Assembly: GCA_010672585.1 (NCBI GenBank)
Contig: JAAHGF010000018.1
Span: 141,428 to 205,427 of the forward strand
Direction of reading: 5' to 3'
Source: Okeania sp. SIO1I7
GTDB taxonomy: Bacteria; Cyanobacteriota; Cyanobacteriia; Cyanobacteriales; Microcoleaceae
DNA: 64,000 nucleotides
Shown here: piece after piece, positions 18,199 through 27,761 of the stretch
Position numbering within the stretch: position 1 is the first letter of the stretch
Layout of the letters: each line of letters begins with the position of its first letter
The notes under the pieces: generated by a model
What the model saw: only the letters and a program-made list of their open reading frames with translations
The model's database searches: none
What the model was told of the DNA's origin: nothing
Program-made: the position numbers and the translations under genes

Positions 18199-18219
18199 TT
18201 TGCGTAGCATTCCGTAGGA
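18199..18219 (-). repeat. 21-nt dispersed unit inside tnpB (inverted, introduces TAG)
   Basis: The complement of the unit (TTTGCGTAGCATTCC then GTAGGA) sits between codons for RDL and NAALNLA. Removing exactly 21 nt restores the canonical TnpB C-terminal motif. Confidence 0.85.
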
Positions 18220-18593
18220 AATGCAGCGTTAAATTTAGCTATGGCGGTCAGTTCGACCGTGACAGCCTGTGGACTGGATAACGCCGACGTTGCCAGGAGC
18301 GAAGCAGGAATAGAACAGGTTATTTAGAGAAAATCATAGATTTATATAGATAATCATAGGTTTCTAAGAACGGTGGAATATTTCCCTAATTACAGAAATT
18401 GATTTGAATAGTAAAATCCAAACATTTAACGTAAACTATATACACCTTTGAAAAACCTAGGCAACCCTAGACATTTCTAAGGTTGTCTCTCAAAGGTTGC
18501 AGATTAAGTCTTAAGTGACTACGTTGGCTGGTCACGACCACAATATGTGATATCCAGCATATATACTGGTCGCTCTAAATTAAGGACAGCGTT

Positions 18594-18990
18594 AAAGTGC
18601 GCCAATCGGAAGTAGGTTTTGTACCGATAGTGTTGAGAGTATTAACAAGCCAAGCCAACATAATCGAGGAACACTTTACTGAAAAGGAATACTAATAAGG
18701 AGGTAGACAGAAAGCAGCGGTAAATAAATATGGATACCCCATAAGGTACAACCCACTAAAACCCATAAAAGGTTGAATAGTGGAGACGAACGCGTTGAAT
18801 ATTGAAACAGGGGAAGTAAGTAGAGTTAATCCTCGGTCAAAATCAAATAGTTTTAATTTCACAGTGCCAGGACAAAAAGCTAAAAGTGTGAATATGAGCA
18901 AATTAAAAGTTGTACATAAAAAAGATAGTTACACCTATACATTTTGTCCACAGTTGTCCATAAATGTCGAAGAAAATGTCGTCTAAAACT
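18594..18990 (+). mobile_element. Possible 5' fragment of a group II intron
   Basis: The stretch begins GTGCGCC, like the GUGYG 5' end of bacterial group II introns. It continues with intron-domain-I-like text (AAGCCAACATAATCGAGGAA, AATATGGATACCCCATAAG, TGGAGACGAACGCG, TTGAAACAGGGGAAGTAAG). No reverse transcriptase/maturase ORF and no domain V hairpin was found before nadB, so any intron is a 5' remnant. The short ORF at 18780-18986 is taken as intron RNA, not a gene. The upstream flank 18328-18593 contains a long imperfect palindrome near 18448-18500. Confidence 0.4.
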
Positions 18991-19835
18991 TAACAGAAGA
19001 GGCATCATACATATTGATAGAAGATAAAGGAAGGAAGAAGTTATACCAGGTTGAAAAAATAATTTTACAAATACTGAAAAGCTATGTTACTAAATAATTT
19101 TTAGAGATAGGATGATGGAGATAGGAAAAATAATATATATGAGGATTTTTTTTCATACTTTACAATCACCATAACTTTATTTCTCCTGAGTAATGTACGT
19201 CGCCAATCCGATAGGTCCCCTAACTGACTACTAAAAATACCCTAAGTATTTGTAGCAAATATTGATAAAAATGGTATTTTAGAATTAAAAGCTCAAAAGT
19301 AAAACCGAAACATAATAACCTCCGAATATAAATTACTCTAAACAATTTTTGGTTAGTAACCGAAAAAATTGTAAAAAAGTAGCTAAATCTGGATAAAGCA
19401 ATTATAATCTTTCTAATCTGTAGACAATGAGCAAACATTCTTCTTGTCCCCTCTTAATTACAGGGGATAGTCTATTGCTATCTATAAATATGTATAGCAA
19501 TGATCGCTCACATATTTACATATTACTAATGTATTAAATGTAATACAAAATCCTACTACTATTTCCGGCGTTGCTGATTCTGGGTATGATTTTGCCCCCC
19601 TAGCCCCCCAATTTTGGGGGGAATAAAACTCTAAAAGTCCCCCAATTTTGGGGGATTTAGGGGGCTTGATCAAAATCAAACAATCGCACATTCATACTTC
19701 AATTCAGCAACGCCCTATTTCCAATGCTTTTATGAATACTACATTAGTAGCAAGTATGTAAGATGTAAACATACCAGCGCACTTTGCTATATCTGAAATT
19801 GCCCATAGAAAAGCTTTGCTCAAAAAAATTGTACA
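18991..19835. other. Intergenic with repeat scraps upstream of nadB
   Basis: No gene is supported. A family C scrap lies at 19236-19276 (GTATTTGTAGCAAATATTGA). A G/C-block repeat (family H; CCCCCCAATTTTGGGGGG and AATTTTGGGGGATTTAGGGG) lies at 19592-19672 and recurs at 58144-58226 and 60555-60640. Confidence 0.5.
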
Positions 19836-19871
19836 GTGATTTATTCTAAATCAAAACATAACTTTATACGA

Positions 19872-21581
19872 ATGCCAAGATTAAAATCTCCAAATATTTC
19901 TCCCTACTTCGATATTATAGTAGTCGGTTCGGGTGCAGCAGGACTTTATGCAACCCTTTGTTTACCTACTCATCTTAGAGTTGGTTTAGTTACTAAGGAT
20001 GTCATAAATATGGGATCGAGTAACTGCGCTCAGGGAGGTATTGCTGCTGCTATTGACTCGTCAGACAACCCGAACTTACACCTAGAAGATACCCTCAAAG
20101 CTGGTGCAGGTTTGTGTGACCCCGAAGCCGTAAAATTCATGGTTGAGAATGCAGGTGAAGCGATCGCTCATCTAGTAGAAATGGGTGTTGCTTTTGACCG
20201 TAAAGGAGAAAAACTGGCAATGACCTTAGAAGCTGCCCACTCACATCCTCGCGTACTTCATTCCGCTGATACTACAGGTCGAGCCATCATCGAGACACTT
20301 ACAGAAAAAGTTTTGGAACGTCAAAACATTCAAGTTATTTCTCAGGCAGTAGCATTAAATTTATGGCTGACTCCACAAAAAAATCGTGTTCAAGGTATCA
20401 GTCTTCTCCATCAAAATAAAATTCAGTGGTTAAAATCTTCTGTAGTTGTACTGGCAACAGGTGGAGGCGGTCAAATGTTTGCTCAAACAACTAACCCGAA
20501 AGTGAGTACAGGGGATGGAGTCGCAATAGCTTGGCGTGCGGGAGCTATTTTACGAGATTTGGAATTTTTCCAATTTCATCCTACTGCTTTAACTAAACCA
20601 GGCGCTCCTCATTTTTTAATTAGTGAAGCTGTGCGGGGAGAAGGAGCGCATCTAATTGACGCTCGCGGAAACCGCTTTGCCTTTGAATATCATCCTGCTG
20701 GAGAGTTAGCACCAAGAGATGTTGTCAGTAGAGCTATTTTTCATCACTTGCAAAAAACTGCAGATGACCTCACCCAAGCTCATGTTTATTTAGATTTGCG
20801 ACCTATTGCTCCCGACCGCATTCGTTATCGCTTCCCCAATATCATCAATGTCTGCAAACAATGGGGTATTGATGTTTTTCAAGAACCTGTTCCGGTTGCT
20901 CCTGCTGCTCATTATTGGATGGGTGGAATTGCTTGTGACTTAATGAGTCAAACCTCAATTGGTGGACTATATGCGGTTGGGGAAACGGCAAGTACAGGGG
21001 TTCATGGAGCAAATCGTTTGGCGAGTAATTCTTTGTTGGAATGTTTGGTATTTGCTTCTCAACTATCTCGCATTGAAATTCAGCCAAATTTAGTTGCGCC
21101 TAATTCTGAGGTGTCGCAAGTAGACTTTAATTGGAGTAGGGATATGGAAAAGATAGAATTGATTCGCCAAATGTTACCGAGTTTAATGTGGGAAAGTACG
21201 GGTATCTCTCGTGAAGGAGAGTTGTTAGATATGGCGCTACATAAAATTAATAATTGGCGAGAAAGTTTGGCAGATTTGGATGTAGTTCAATTTTTAGCAA
21301 ATCTATTACCTAACCAGATGATAGAGTTAACCTCGACTGCTGCTGAACAACAGTTGCGCATGGTTACAGAAACGCTCAATCTTTTGGATCTAGGATATTT
21401 AATTCTCAAAAGTGCTGCATGGCGGACTGAAAGCAGAGGTGGACATTATCGTAGCGATTATCCTCAAACTGCCGATCGTTGGAGAGTACATACTTTGGTA
21501 CAGGGCGATCGTTTGTGGAAATCGCCAATGGAGATTAATTCTGAAGAATTAAAAATCAAAAGTATGGCAGTTGAGGCATAA
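19872..21581 (+). CDS. nadB: L-aspartate oxidase
   Basis: It oxidises L-aspartate to iminoaspartate with FAD, the first step of de novo NAD synthesis, and hands the unstable product to NadA. 569 aa from the ATG at 19872; an upstream GTG at 19836 would add 12 poorly conserved residues. Signatures: FAD-binding DIIVVGSGAAGLYA at the N-terminus, SSNCAQGGIAAAI, HSHPRVLHSADTTGR (active-site region), FFQFHPTAL, SEAVRGEGAHLID, APRDVVSRAI, PVAPAAHYWMGGI, and the helical C-terminal domain with SRGGHYRSDYP. Together with nadC (8053-8928) it marks the NAD pathway here; only a scrap of nadA remains at 9330-9455. Confidence 0.95.
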   Translation: MPRLKSPNISPYFDIIVVGSGAAGLYATLCLPTHLRVGLVTKDVINMGSSNCAQGGIAAAIDSSDNPNLHLEDTLKAGAGLCDPEAVKFMVENAGEAIAHLVEMGVAFDRKGEKLAMTLEAAHSHPRVLHSADTTGRAIIETLTEKVLERQNIQVISQAVALNLWLTPQKNRVQGISLLHQNKIQWLKSSVVVLATGGGGQMFAQTTNPKVSTGDGVAIAWRAGAILRDLEFFQFHPTALTKPGAPHFLISEAVRGEGAHLIDARGNRFAFEYHPAGELAPRDVVSRAIFHHLQKTADDLTQAHVYLDLRPIAPDRIRYRFPNIINVCKQWGIDVFQEPVPVAPAAHYWMGGIACDLMSQTSIGGLYAVGETASTGVHGANRLASNSLLECLVFASQLSRIEIQPNLVAPNSEVSQVDFNWSRDMEKIELIRQMLPSLMWESTGISREGELLDMALHKINNWRESLADLDVVQFLANLLPNQMIELTSTAAEQQLRMVTETLNLLDLGYLILKSAAWRTESRGGHYRSDYPQTADRWRVHTLVQGDRLWKSPMEINSEELKIKSMAVEA

Positions 21582-21642
21582 TATTATCTCAGGTTGACTA
21601 CTGAATTATCATAATAAATAAACCTTTGATCGAACACTTATA

Positions 21643-21676
21643 GGGAAGTTCTATCGAACTTCTCTGCATTCTTTTT
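21643..21676 (+). terminator. Hairpin terminator after nadB
   Basis: GAAGTTC (21645-21651), loop TATC, GAACTTC (21656-21662) form a perfect 7-bp stem. It is followed by TCTGCATTCTTTTTC. The position, 62 bp after the nadB stop, fits intrinsic termination. Confidence 0.6.
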
Positions 21677-21738
21677 CAAACCTATGTCTAAAAATATCAA
21701 TCATTATTCTCATATCATGTCCGGTTAGGGTTGAAAAT

Positions 21739-22209
21739 TTAAGCAAATTGATTCGTGTAATTCTTGTGTGGAAGAGTTATCAATCTGATACAACCTTTTT
21801 TTAAAGTAGGTATATATTTCTTTTCACATATTTCTGTTTGAGCCATTCCTAACTCTACAATCATAGCTAAAATTTCAGAATGTTTGAAAGGTTTAGTAAG
21901 ATAGCCATCTGCACCATATTTCATTGCTTCATGGTAGTCACTTTCATCATTCTTGCTAGTGCAAAAAATGACAGGAATCTTCTGTATTTGAGGATCGGAC
22001 TTAATTTGAGTACATACAGCATAGCCGCTTAATTTTGGTATCATAATGTCTAGAAGCACTAAATCAGGTTTTTCACAATAAATTTTTTCTATGGCTTCGA
22101 CACCATCATTAGCTTCTATTACTTTTAATCCTAGTTGTATAAGAGAATAAGAAATAATCTTCTTATCCGTAGGATTATCTTCTACTAACAAAATTCTTTT
22201 ATTGAGCAT
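21739..22209 (-). CDS. CheY/PatA-type single-domain response regulator
   Basis: 156 aa. The receiver domain fills residues 4-125: acidic pocket VEDN (9-12), phospho-acceptor Asp D54 in LVLLDIMIPKLSG, conserved Thr/Ser in IFCTSKND, and Lys K106 in YLTKPF. The 30-residue tail (EKKYIPTLKKGCIRLIT) has no output domain. It would relay phosphate from a histidine kinase that is not in this window, acting in the cytoplasm on a protein partner. ATG start at 22209; single gene, convergent with nadB. Confidence 0.9.
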   Translation of the reverse strand: MLNKRILLVEDNPTDKKIISYSLIQLGLKVIEANDGVEAIEKIYCEKPDLVLLDIMIPKLSGYAVCTQIKSDPQIQKIPVIFCTSKNDESDYHEAMKYGADGYLTKPFKHSEILAMIVELGMAQTEICEKKYIPTLKKGCIRLITLPHKNYTNQFA

Positions 22210-22537
22210 TTTCTACAATTATCCTCATTGTGTATATATAGAGAAGTTGTTTTTTTATATAGCTGCTCCATATATTTAGTAGTTTGAACTAATGCTGTTG
22301 TAGTAATTATATAATATTAAACAAAAATTAATTAACTAACGAAGTGATGATATCATTTTAATTATGTGACTTTAGTCACTAATATTGAATAACGACAAAT
22401 TATATAAATATTTGTATCAAAAAAAATACCACAAAGAATTCATGGAAATTTTATACCTGGAAAGAGCTTAATTTGACGTTGGTAAAGCGCGGGTATGATA
22501 TTAATCTTAGTTACTGAGGAGTCAGGATTCAGGAGTC

Positions 22538-22682
22538 ATATCATGTCCGTTGGTATAGTCCCGTGTAAAAGTTGGGGAAATATCTACCGCCATATAAGTA
22601 AAATTTGTCCTTTTCTTAAAGCTTCTTCCTTCTTCCTTCTTCCTTACCTTCTCTATACAAGACCGATGCTACCGAATATGAT
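22538..22682. repeat. Family D element, copy 2
   Basis: Left end ATATCATGTCCG; right end CTACCGAATATGAT (decayed CCGGACATGATAT). The interior GGTATAGTCCCGTGTAAA and ACAAGACCGATGCTACCG are shared with the copy at 33168-33305. Confidence 0.6.
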
Positions 22683-22841
22683 CTCAGGAGTCAGGAGGGA
22701 AGAAAGAAGAAAGAGGAATAGAAGGAGAAAGTTTGGCGTTGGTAAATCAAGAGATGAAACTTTAAGGGTAATCCTCCTGTGATAGCTCCGAATACCTAAC
22801 CAGAGTAGGCAAGGGGTGTTACCCTTACTAGGAAATCATCT

Positions 22842-23012
22842 TACCGAATAATTAAGGTAAAAAATCCTCTCCTTTAAAGGAGAAACAAGCGGTCGTTAGC
22901 GCAGCTTTCCCGTAGGGTGGGATGGCTCCGAAACCTGCGCTGTCCGACCATCGACCAAGAGAGAAAAAATTTTCCCTACCACGTCAATCCTCTTCTTTTC
23001 AAGGAGAGGTAA
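22842..23012. repeat. Family E element (TACCGAA ... GAGAGGTAAT)
   Basis: The left arm is TACCGAATAATTAAGG and the right arm is CAATCCTCTTCTTTTC then AAGGAGAGGTAAT. Better-preserved copies are at 48946-49043 and 54004-54102. This copy carries an extra centre that includes TTAGCGCAGCTTTCCCGTAG. Confidence 0.55.
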
Positions 23013-23529
23013 TAATTAATAATTAATCATTAATGATTAATTATTACCAACGCCGCTTTGCCTAAATAACTATCATCTAATATATTTCCACTCAAAGTAT
23101 TACCACCTTGAATCAAAGTAGCTTCAAACTTATCCCAGTAAGTTTTTGACAATTATCTTTAGCAAAAAACTTTTTCATCTTAGTTTATCAAAAATTATAT
23201 ATCAAACAAATAAGTTAAAAATATTTATATGCAAATAATCATCAAATCAATTAATAAATACCATGATTTATAAATGATTAAATGAAATTGTAGTTATAAG
23301 TTTTAGCTATGCATAAAAATATCAAGTTTTAAGTTATGTTACTGACCTAAATCAACCAAATAAATTTGAACCCATATTTTTCCAAAATTTTCATATTTTT
23401 CATATACCATCGACTGCGTAATACTTAACACCTACACTCAGAAAAAATTTTACTACTTAAACTAAATTAATCCACAGGAAATTCTGGCCAAACAACTCAA
23501 GATAGAGTCAGGTATAAAACTGGTCATAG

Positions 23530-23749
23530 GTAAGCATTTCCTGCGGAATGCTGCGCAAACAACTGTCAGCTTTCAGCGTTCCTAGTTTATTGCATTTGGA
23601 GGAGGGATTAGGATTGAGGTTGAGAAAGAATTAAAAGTCTGGGAAAAAGCAAAAGCATCAGCGTTCCTTGAGCTATTTAGGTTCATTTTCATTGCTGTTT
23701 GTGTAGCATTCCGTAGGGAAGCGCTGACTGCTAATAGCTGAATGCTTAC
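23530..23749. mobile_element. Family A MITE, copy A2, with perfect 8-bp target duplication
   Basis: 220 bp, GTAAGC...GCTTAC ends, flanked on both sides by GGTCATAG (23522-23529 and 23750-23757). The left end carries the 21-nt unit at 23539-23559. On the right the unit sits further inside (about 23698-23718, inverted), so unit and element ends are independent. Confidence 0.9.
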
Positions 23750-24099
23750 GGTCATAGTAAAATCTATAGTAATCCTAAATGATTTGTGAAAATTTTTAGT
23801 TAAGGTTGACTAAAAACCTTGAAAATTCTGACTCCTGAGGACTGACTCCTAACTACCACAGAAATATTACAATTGAAATAGGATTGCTATAGTAGGCAAA
23901 ATAAACTGAAATCTTAATTAATTTTTCTACTTTCTTCTTTCTCCTGTAGTTAAGCTATTATAAAATTTAAGAGGTAAGTTGCTATTCTATGGTTGAATTC
24001 TTGTGCCAATCAAAGTATAAAAATTAAGGCACAGTTAATGTTAACTATAAAAATCTAGAAACTTAAAAAAATCTTTAAAATCAAACTATTACAGAAAAA

Positions 24100-25041
24100 A
24101 TGAGTAGAAATAAACAACTCTTAAATCAACGTAAACAACTCCCTGAATCTCAACCAGATGATTTTTTGAAGGTATTTAGTCAGTCTCCAGTCGGTACGTC
24201 AACTTGGAATTGGATTTCGACTAATTCTCGTTCTGGAAAAGATCAAATTTTTTTACCTCTGTCTACAGGAAAAGGGTTAACAACAGATTATGAACCATTA
24301 TTTTTATTAAAAGTATCTCCAGGGAAAAGTTGGAGTTTAGAAAGTTCTGTAAAGGTGACTGCTAAAGCAGGAGTTTTTATCACAAAAGTAGGTTCTATAT
24401 TTGTTGCACCACTATATGTACTTTTCAAGTTATCTGGAAATGATTATATTTATCACATCTGGATTAATCATTATGGTGGAGATATTTTACCTTCTCCTCT
24501 ATATAAACTGCAAAAAATGCCATATTTAACTCTACTGTTAATAGAAGATAAACCTCAGCCAGAAAGAGCCATCAAAATTGAGAATCAAATAAATTGGTCA
24601 AGTTTAATAGCAAAAATTGAATCAGTTTCATCTTGGGATAGAAGTGTCTTTGATAAATTCAATTCTTTAGTATATTCTGCTCAAGAATTGTGGAATAGAA
24701 CAACAGAAGAACAGGTTAAAAAAACAACAATAGCTAAGTTAAACGATCGCTTTAGAAATGGGGATAAAAGTTTAGGAGATTACAAAATGAGTAGGCAAGT
24801 ATTAGCATTACCCAGAAAAAAGCAAAAACAACTATTTAAAGAAATTCAAGATTTTTCTAATTTTACGTCAGAAAACGATCCTAAAGGCGAACATAATGGG
24901 GGTAAAGTTATAATGGATGATGTAGAATACGTTTGGAAAATTGACTATCTAGATACAAGTATGATTATGCTCTCAGATGCACCAGAAGATATCAATAAAA
25001 CTACTAGAGTATTATTGGTAATACGAGCTGATGAATATTAG
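24100..25041 (+). CDS. DUF3768-like C-terminal domain protein, function unknown
   Basis: 313 aa. The C-terminal 110 residues resemble DUF3768: FRNGDKSLGDYKMSRQVLAL, EIQDFSNFTSENDPKGEHNG, EYVWKIDYLD and KTTRVLLVIRADEY match the family's NDPxGEHDFG ... FWKIDYYD ... RVLTIMLASEY pattern. The first 195 residues (TSTWNWISTNSRSGKDQIFL, HIWINHYGGDILPSPLYKL) are unfamiliar; they contain no signal peptide and no membrane helix. The fusion is therefore an unknown N-terminal domain plus DUF3768. It stands alone between repeats, which is typical of accessory DNA. ATG start. No catalytic motif was identified. Confidence 0.6.
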   Translation: MSRNKQLLNQRKQLPESQPDDFLKVFSQSPVGTSTWNWISTNSRSGKDQIFLPLSTGKGLTTDYEPLFLLKVSPGKSWSLESSVKVTAKAGVFITKVGSIFVAPLYVLFKLSGNDYIYHIWINHYGGDILPSPLYKLQKMPYLTLLLIEDKPQPERAIKIENQINWSSLIAKIESVSSWDRSVFDKFNSLVYSAQELWNRTTEEQVKKTTIAKLNDRFRNGDKSLGDYKMSRQVLALPRKKQKQLFKEIQDFSNFTSENDPKGEHNGGKVIMDDVEYVWKIDYLDTSMIMLSDAPEDINKTTRVLLVIRADEY

Positions 25042-25055
25042 ACATCTCCAGAAAA

Positions 25056-25087
<32 letters not shown>

Positions 25088-25218
25088 CAGTAGGAGGAAA
25101 GAATTGATAATTTCTGTGGGATAATTGATTTTATTTTTTATTATTGGAGATGTCTATTAAAAGAGGTAATGATTGGACTTAGAAAACTACCTCTAAGAGC
25201 TGATTTATAAAGTAAATA

Positions 25219-25349
25219 TTACAGGGCTTTTCAAATTGATAAACCACATCTTCACAAGCAAAAATTGTGTAGGGGCGAATGGCCATTTGCTAGCGCAAAG
25301 CTCCGAATGGCGCCCCTAATGTGGTCTACCCAAATGAAAACCGCTGTAA
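25219..25349. mobile_element. MITE-like element with TTACAG ends, copy 1
   Basis: Left end TTACAGGGCTTTTCAAATTG with ACCACAT; complement of the right end TTACAGCGGTTTTCATTTGG with ACCACAT. The centre holds the GGGGCGAATGGCC...GGCGCCCC hairpin. Confidence 0.55.
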
Positions 25350-25402
25350 GAGGCTGAAGTCTTTCCAATATAAGGGTTTTGGAAGTTATAACTTAATAAC
25401 AC

Positions 25403-25522
25403 TTACAGCAGTTTTGGAGTTGATGAGGTACAAAATTCTGGATCAATAGGGAGTAGGGAAGAGGGAAGAGGAGATAGAGATTAATATTGAACTGTACCTC
25501 GCCATCTTAAAAAGTGCTGTAA
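25403..25522. mobile_element. MITE-like element with TTACAGCA ends, copy 2
   Basis: Left end TTACAGCAGTTTTGGAGTTG then ATGAGGTAC; complement of the right end TTACAGCACTTTTTAAGATG then GCGAGGTAC. The interior is a purine-rich tract. It is related in its first bases to the element at 25219. Confidence 0.55.
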
Positions 25523-25622
25523 ATCCCTGAGAGTTAGGTAACATAAGGGTTTTATTTAAGTTGATAAATCAGCTCTAATTTATTATAATTAAAATACTAT
25601 AAATTCGTAGATCGCTTGATTT

Positions 25623-26330
25623 ATGCTTATTAACCATAAATACAAATTTATCTTTCTCAAAACACGAAAAACGGCTGGTACGAGTATTGAAATTGCACTT
25701 TCCAAATTTTGTGATAGTAATGATATAATTACAAAAATTACTAAAGAGGACGAGATTAAGCGACAAGAATTAGGCTTTAGGGGCCCACAAAACTATAATA
25801 TACCTCTTCGTTTTTATAATCGAATGGATTGGTTGAAACTTCTAAAAACAGGAAAACGTAAGCAATTTTTCAATCATATAGAGGCTTCTTCAGTCAAAAA
25901 ACTTGTTGGTGAGGAAGTATGGAAAAGCTACTTCAAATTTTGCTTTGAGAGAAACCCTTTTGATAAAGCTATTAGTAATTATTACTGGAGTACACGGTCG
26001 AATACACCCGAGTCTAGACCGAAAATTGAAGACTATTTAAATTCAGCCCCGATTAAGCATTTGTCAAACTGGAATAACTATACAATCAACGATAAAATAG
26101 TTGTAGATTTTGTTGGAAATTACGAAAATTTAAACAATGACTTAGAAATAATTACGGATAAACTAGGTTTACCCGAGAAGCTTAGTCTCCCAAGAGCTAA
26201 AGGAAACTCTAGAAAAAATCAAAGTCACTATAGTACTGTATTAAATGACTCGGCCCGTACTAGAATCGAAATCGTATGTGCTAAAGAGATTACAGCATTT
26301 AACTATCAATGGGTTGACTTTGAAGAGTAG
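25623..26330 (+). CDS. Sulfotransferase family 2 (PAPS-dependent)
   Basis: 235 aa. The 5'-phosphosulfate-binding loop FLKTRKTAGTSIEIAL (residues about 10-25) and the 3'-phosphate-binding strand-helix FCFERNPFDKAISNYYW (about 101-117) are both present and intact. The family transfers sulfate from 3'-phosphoadenosine-5'-phosphosulfate to a carbohydrate or other hydroxyl, often for cell-surface polysaccharide. No signal peptide or membrane helix is visible, so it is probably cytosolic. The acceptor is unknown. No glycosyltransferase neighbours are present; the gene is isolated in repeat-rich DNA, consistent with accessory character. ATG start at 25623. Confidence 0.85.
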   Translation: MLINHKYKFIFLKTRKTAGTSIEIALSKFCDSNDIITKITKEDEIKRQELGFRGPQNYNIPLRFYNRMDWLKLLKTGKRKQFFNHIEASSVKKLVGEEVWKSYFKFCFERNPFDKAISNYYWSTRSNTPESRPKIEDYLNSAPIKHLSNWNNYTINDKIVVDFVGNYENLNNDLEIITDKLGLPEKLSLPRAKGNSRKNQSHYSTVLNDSARTRIEIVCAKEITAFNYQWVDFEE

Positions 26331-26439
26331 TTTATATTGTTTAACCAAGTTGCAATTTCCCAACAGACTTAAATTTTGGCGTTTAATAAATGCAAAACAG
26401 TATTCAAGATATTAAGAACTGAAAAAAATTAAGGAATAA

Positions 26440-27156
26440 AATAGTGATTTTAGGAAAAGCAACAATACAGGAATTCACTGCATGCACCCAGAATATATTC
26501 AAGACCAACTAGAGCGCAGCTTGATAAATTTGGGAGTGGAAACCATTGATATTTATTATTTACATAATCCAGAAACTCAATTGGGAATTATTCCTCCAGA
26601 TGAATTTTATCGTCGTCTGAAAGCTGTTTTTGCAGTGTTAGAAAAAGCTGCTGATGCTGGCAAAATAACTACTTATGGAATAGCTACTTGGCAAGGTTTT
26701 CGAGTGCCACCAACAGATGCAAAACACATAGACTTAGCTAAAGCAAAATCTATTGCCCAACAAATAGCAGGTGGAAAAGGCGATCGCTTTCAATTTATTC
26801 AACTGCCAGTAAACTTGACAATGCAAGAAGCAGTTAGCACTCCCACTCAAGCTGTAGATGACAAAATTTTACCTGCTATTACCGCAGCAAACCAATTGGG
26901 TATTAATGCGATCGCCAGTGCGTCCATCGCCCAAGCTAAAAATCTCATGCAGCTTCCCCAAAACATCATTCATGGCCTTGGCGAAAACCTAAAAACAGAT
27001 GCAGTACGCGCTCTCCAATTTACTCGCAGTGTCCCTGGTTTATCTTCGGCCTTAGTTGGCATGAAATCTCCTAACCATGTAGCAGAAAATCTGGCCTTAA
27101 CTAGCATTCCTCCATTAGATGCTGCGGACTTTGCTCAGTTAGGAGTAAGGGAGTAG
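26440..27156 (+). pseudogene. Aldo/keto reductase, 5'-truncated
   Basis: The reading frame enters the AKR family at GIHCMHPEYIQDQLERSLIN and continues LGVETIDIYYLHNPE, KITTYGIATWQG, FIQLPVNLTMQEAV, ASASIAQAKNL and VPGLSSALVGMKSPNHVAENL to a normal end. The N-terminal part with the catalytic Asp/Tyr/Lys is missing: an in-frame stop lies at 26437-26439 and no AKR text is seen before it. The first possible ATG is 26482, giving 224 aa, about 60-65% of a normal length. A partial protein could be made but should be inactive. A GGGGAGTAGGGGAGT minisatellite directly follows the stop. Confidence 0.75.
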
Positions 27157-27761
27157 GGGAGTGGGGGAGTAGGGGAGTAGGGGAGTGGGGGAGTGTGGGG
27201 AGATGGGGAGTATTTATTAATTGATAATTGATAATTACCTCGGGTTTTAACCGTTACGGAATTGAATATAAGGAAATATTGTTTCTTTTCTCTTGGTCGA
27301 TAGGAATCAACTTTTTTAGATTCTAGATTTTACCGAAAAATTAAGGTATAATACCAATTTGAAAAAAGAATGTTACGAATAAACTGGCTAGTAAATAACT
27401 AATAATCCACCTAAAACCTAGCACCTAGCACCTAGTACCTAGTACCTAACACCTACCACCTACCACCTAACATCCAGAAAATTATTTGTAGCAAACATTT
27501 ATCAATTTGGTATAAAACCTCTCCATTCATAGATAAAAAAGCTGTTGAGGGATGGCGCAATTCGGAGCGGCTCTGATAAGAGCGGGTCTCCTCGCCATAT
27601 CCAATCGACCAAGAGAAGAAAAAAATTCCTTTTAACCCAATCCTCTCCTTGAAAAGAAGAGGTAATTCTAAATTCTAAATTCTAAATTCTAAATTCTTGA
27701 TACTTGACTAATCATTCCAGAATTGCTATCTTAAAAATATCAGCAGTTCAAGTCAAAGGTG
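27157..27761. repeat. Intergenic: minisatellite, family E and C elements
   Basis: A GGGGAGTAGGGGAGTG minisatellite (27155-27210) is followed by family E pieces (about 27234-27345 and 27515-27665) either side of a family C element (27351-27513). The latter holds a CACCTAGTACCTAGTAC-type tandem array. No gene is seen. Confidence 0.55.
27351..27513. mobile_element. Family C MITE-like element, copy 1
   Basis: Left end ATACCAATTTGAAAAAAGAA then TGTTAC; right end TTTGTAGCAAACATTTATC then AATTTGGTAT. The same paired ends occur at 36517-36771 (inverted), 50713-50964 and 57912-58106. Confidence 0.7.

Larger units (their letters stand above)
17125..18327 (+). pseudogene. tnpB: TnpB (IS200/IS605-IS1341 type), broken by a 21-nt repeat insertion
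   Basis: This is an RNA-guided nuclease of the IS200/IS605 transposon group. RuvC motifs are clear: VVGVDLGVKTLATLS (first Asp), IVIEDLNVSGM (Glu), and the zinc finger CSRCGTVKESL ... CEHCNFSCDRD. Two 21-nt units have inserted in frame: 17472-17492 adds PAECYAN inside the usual DSF-TLDG segment, and 18199-18219 falls inside RDL-NAALNLA and brings a TAG stop (18205-18207). After the stop the frame continues intact to TAG at 18327 (NAALNLAMAVSSTVTACG ...). The catalytic third Asp (in CDRD) is just before the stop. Reported product length is 360 aa instead of about 400. No tnpA is present. It is probably recently inactivated. Confidence 0.85.
22210..24099. other. Intergenic, 1.9 kb, built of repeats and one possible relic
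   Basis: Contents in order: family D element 22538-22682; family E element about 22842-23012; a possible minus-strand coding scrap 23045-23150 (KFEATLIQGGNTLSGNILD read on the complement) of unrecognised origin; AT-rich DNA with no gene seen; family A element 23530-23749; then AT-rich DNA that should carry the promoter of the gene at 24100. Confidence 0.5.

Noticed and set aside
18780..18986. 68-aa + strand ORF
   Set aside because: It lies in the putative group II intron fragment; no ribosome-binding site or recognised family.
22495..22782. 95-aa + strand ORF
   Set aside because: It spans a family D element and purine-rich repeat; composition not coding-like.
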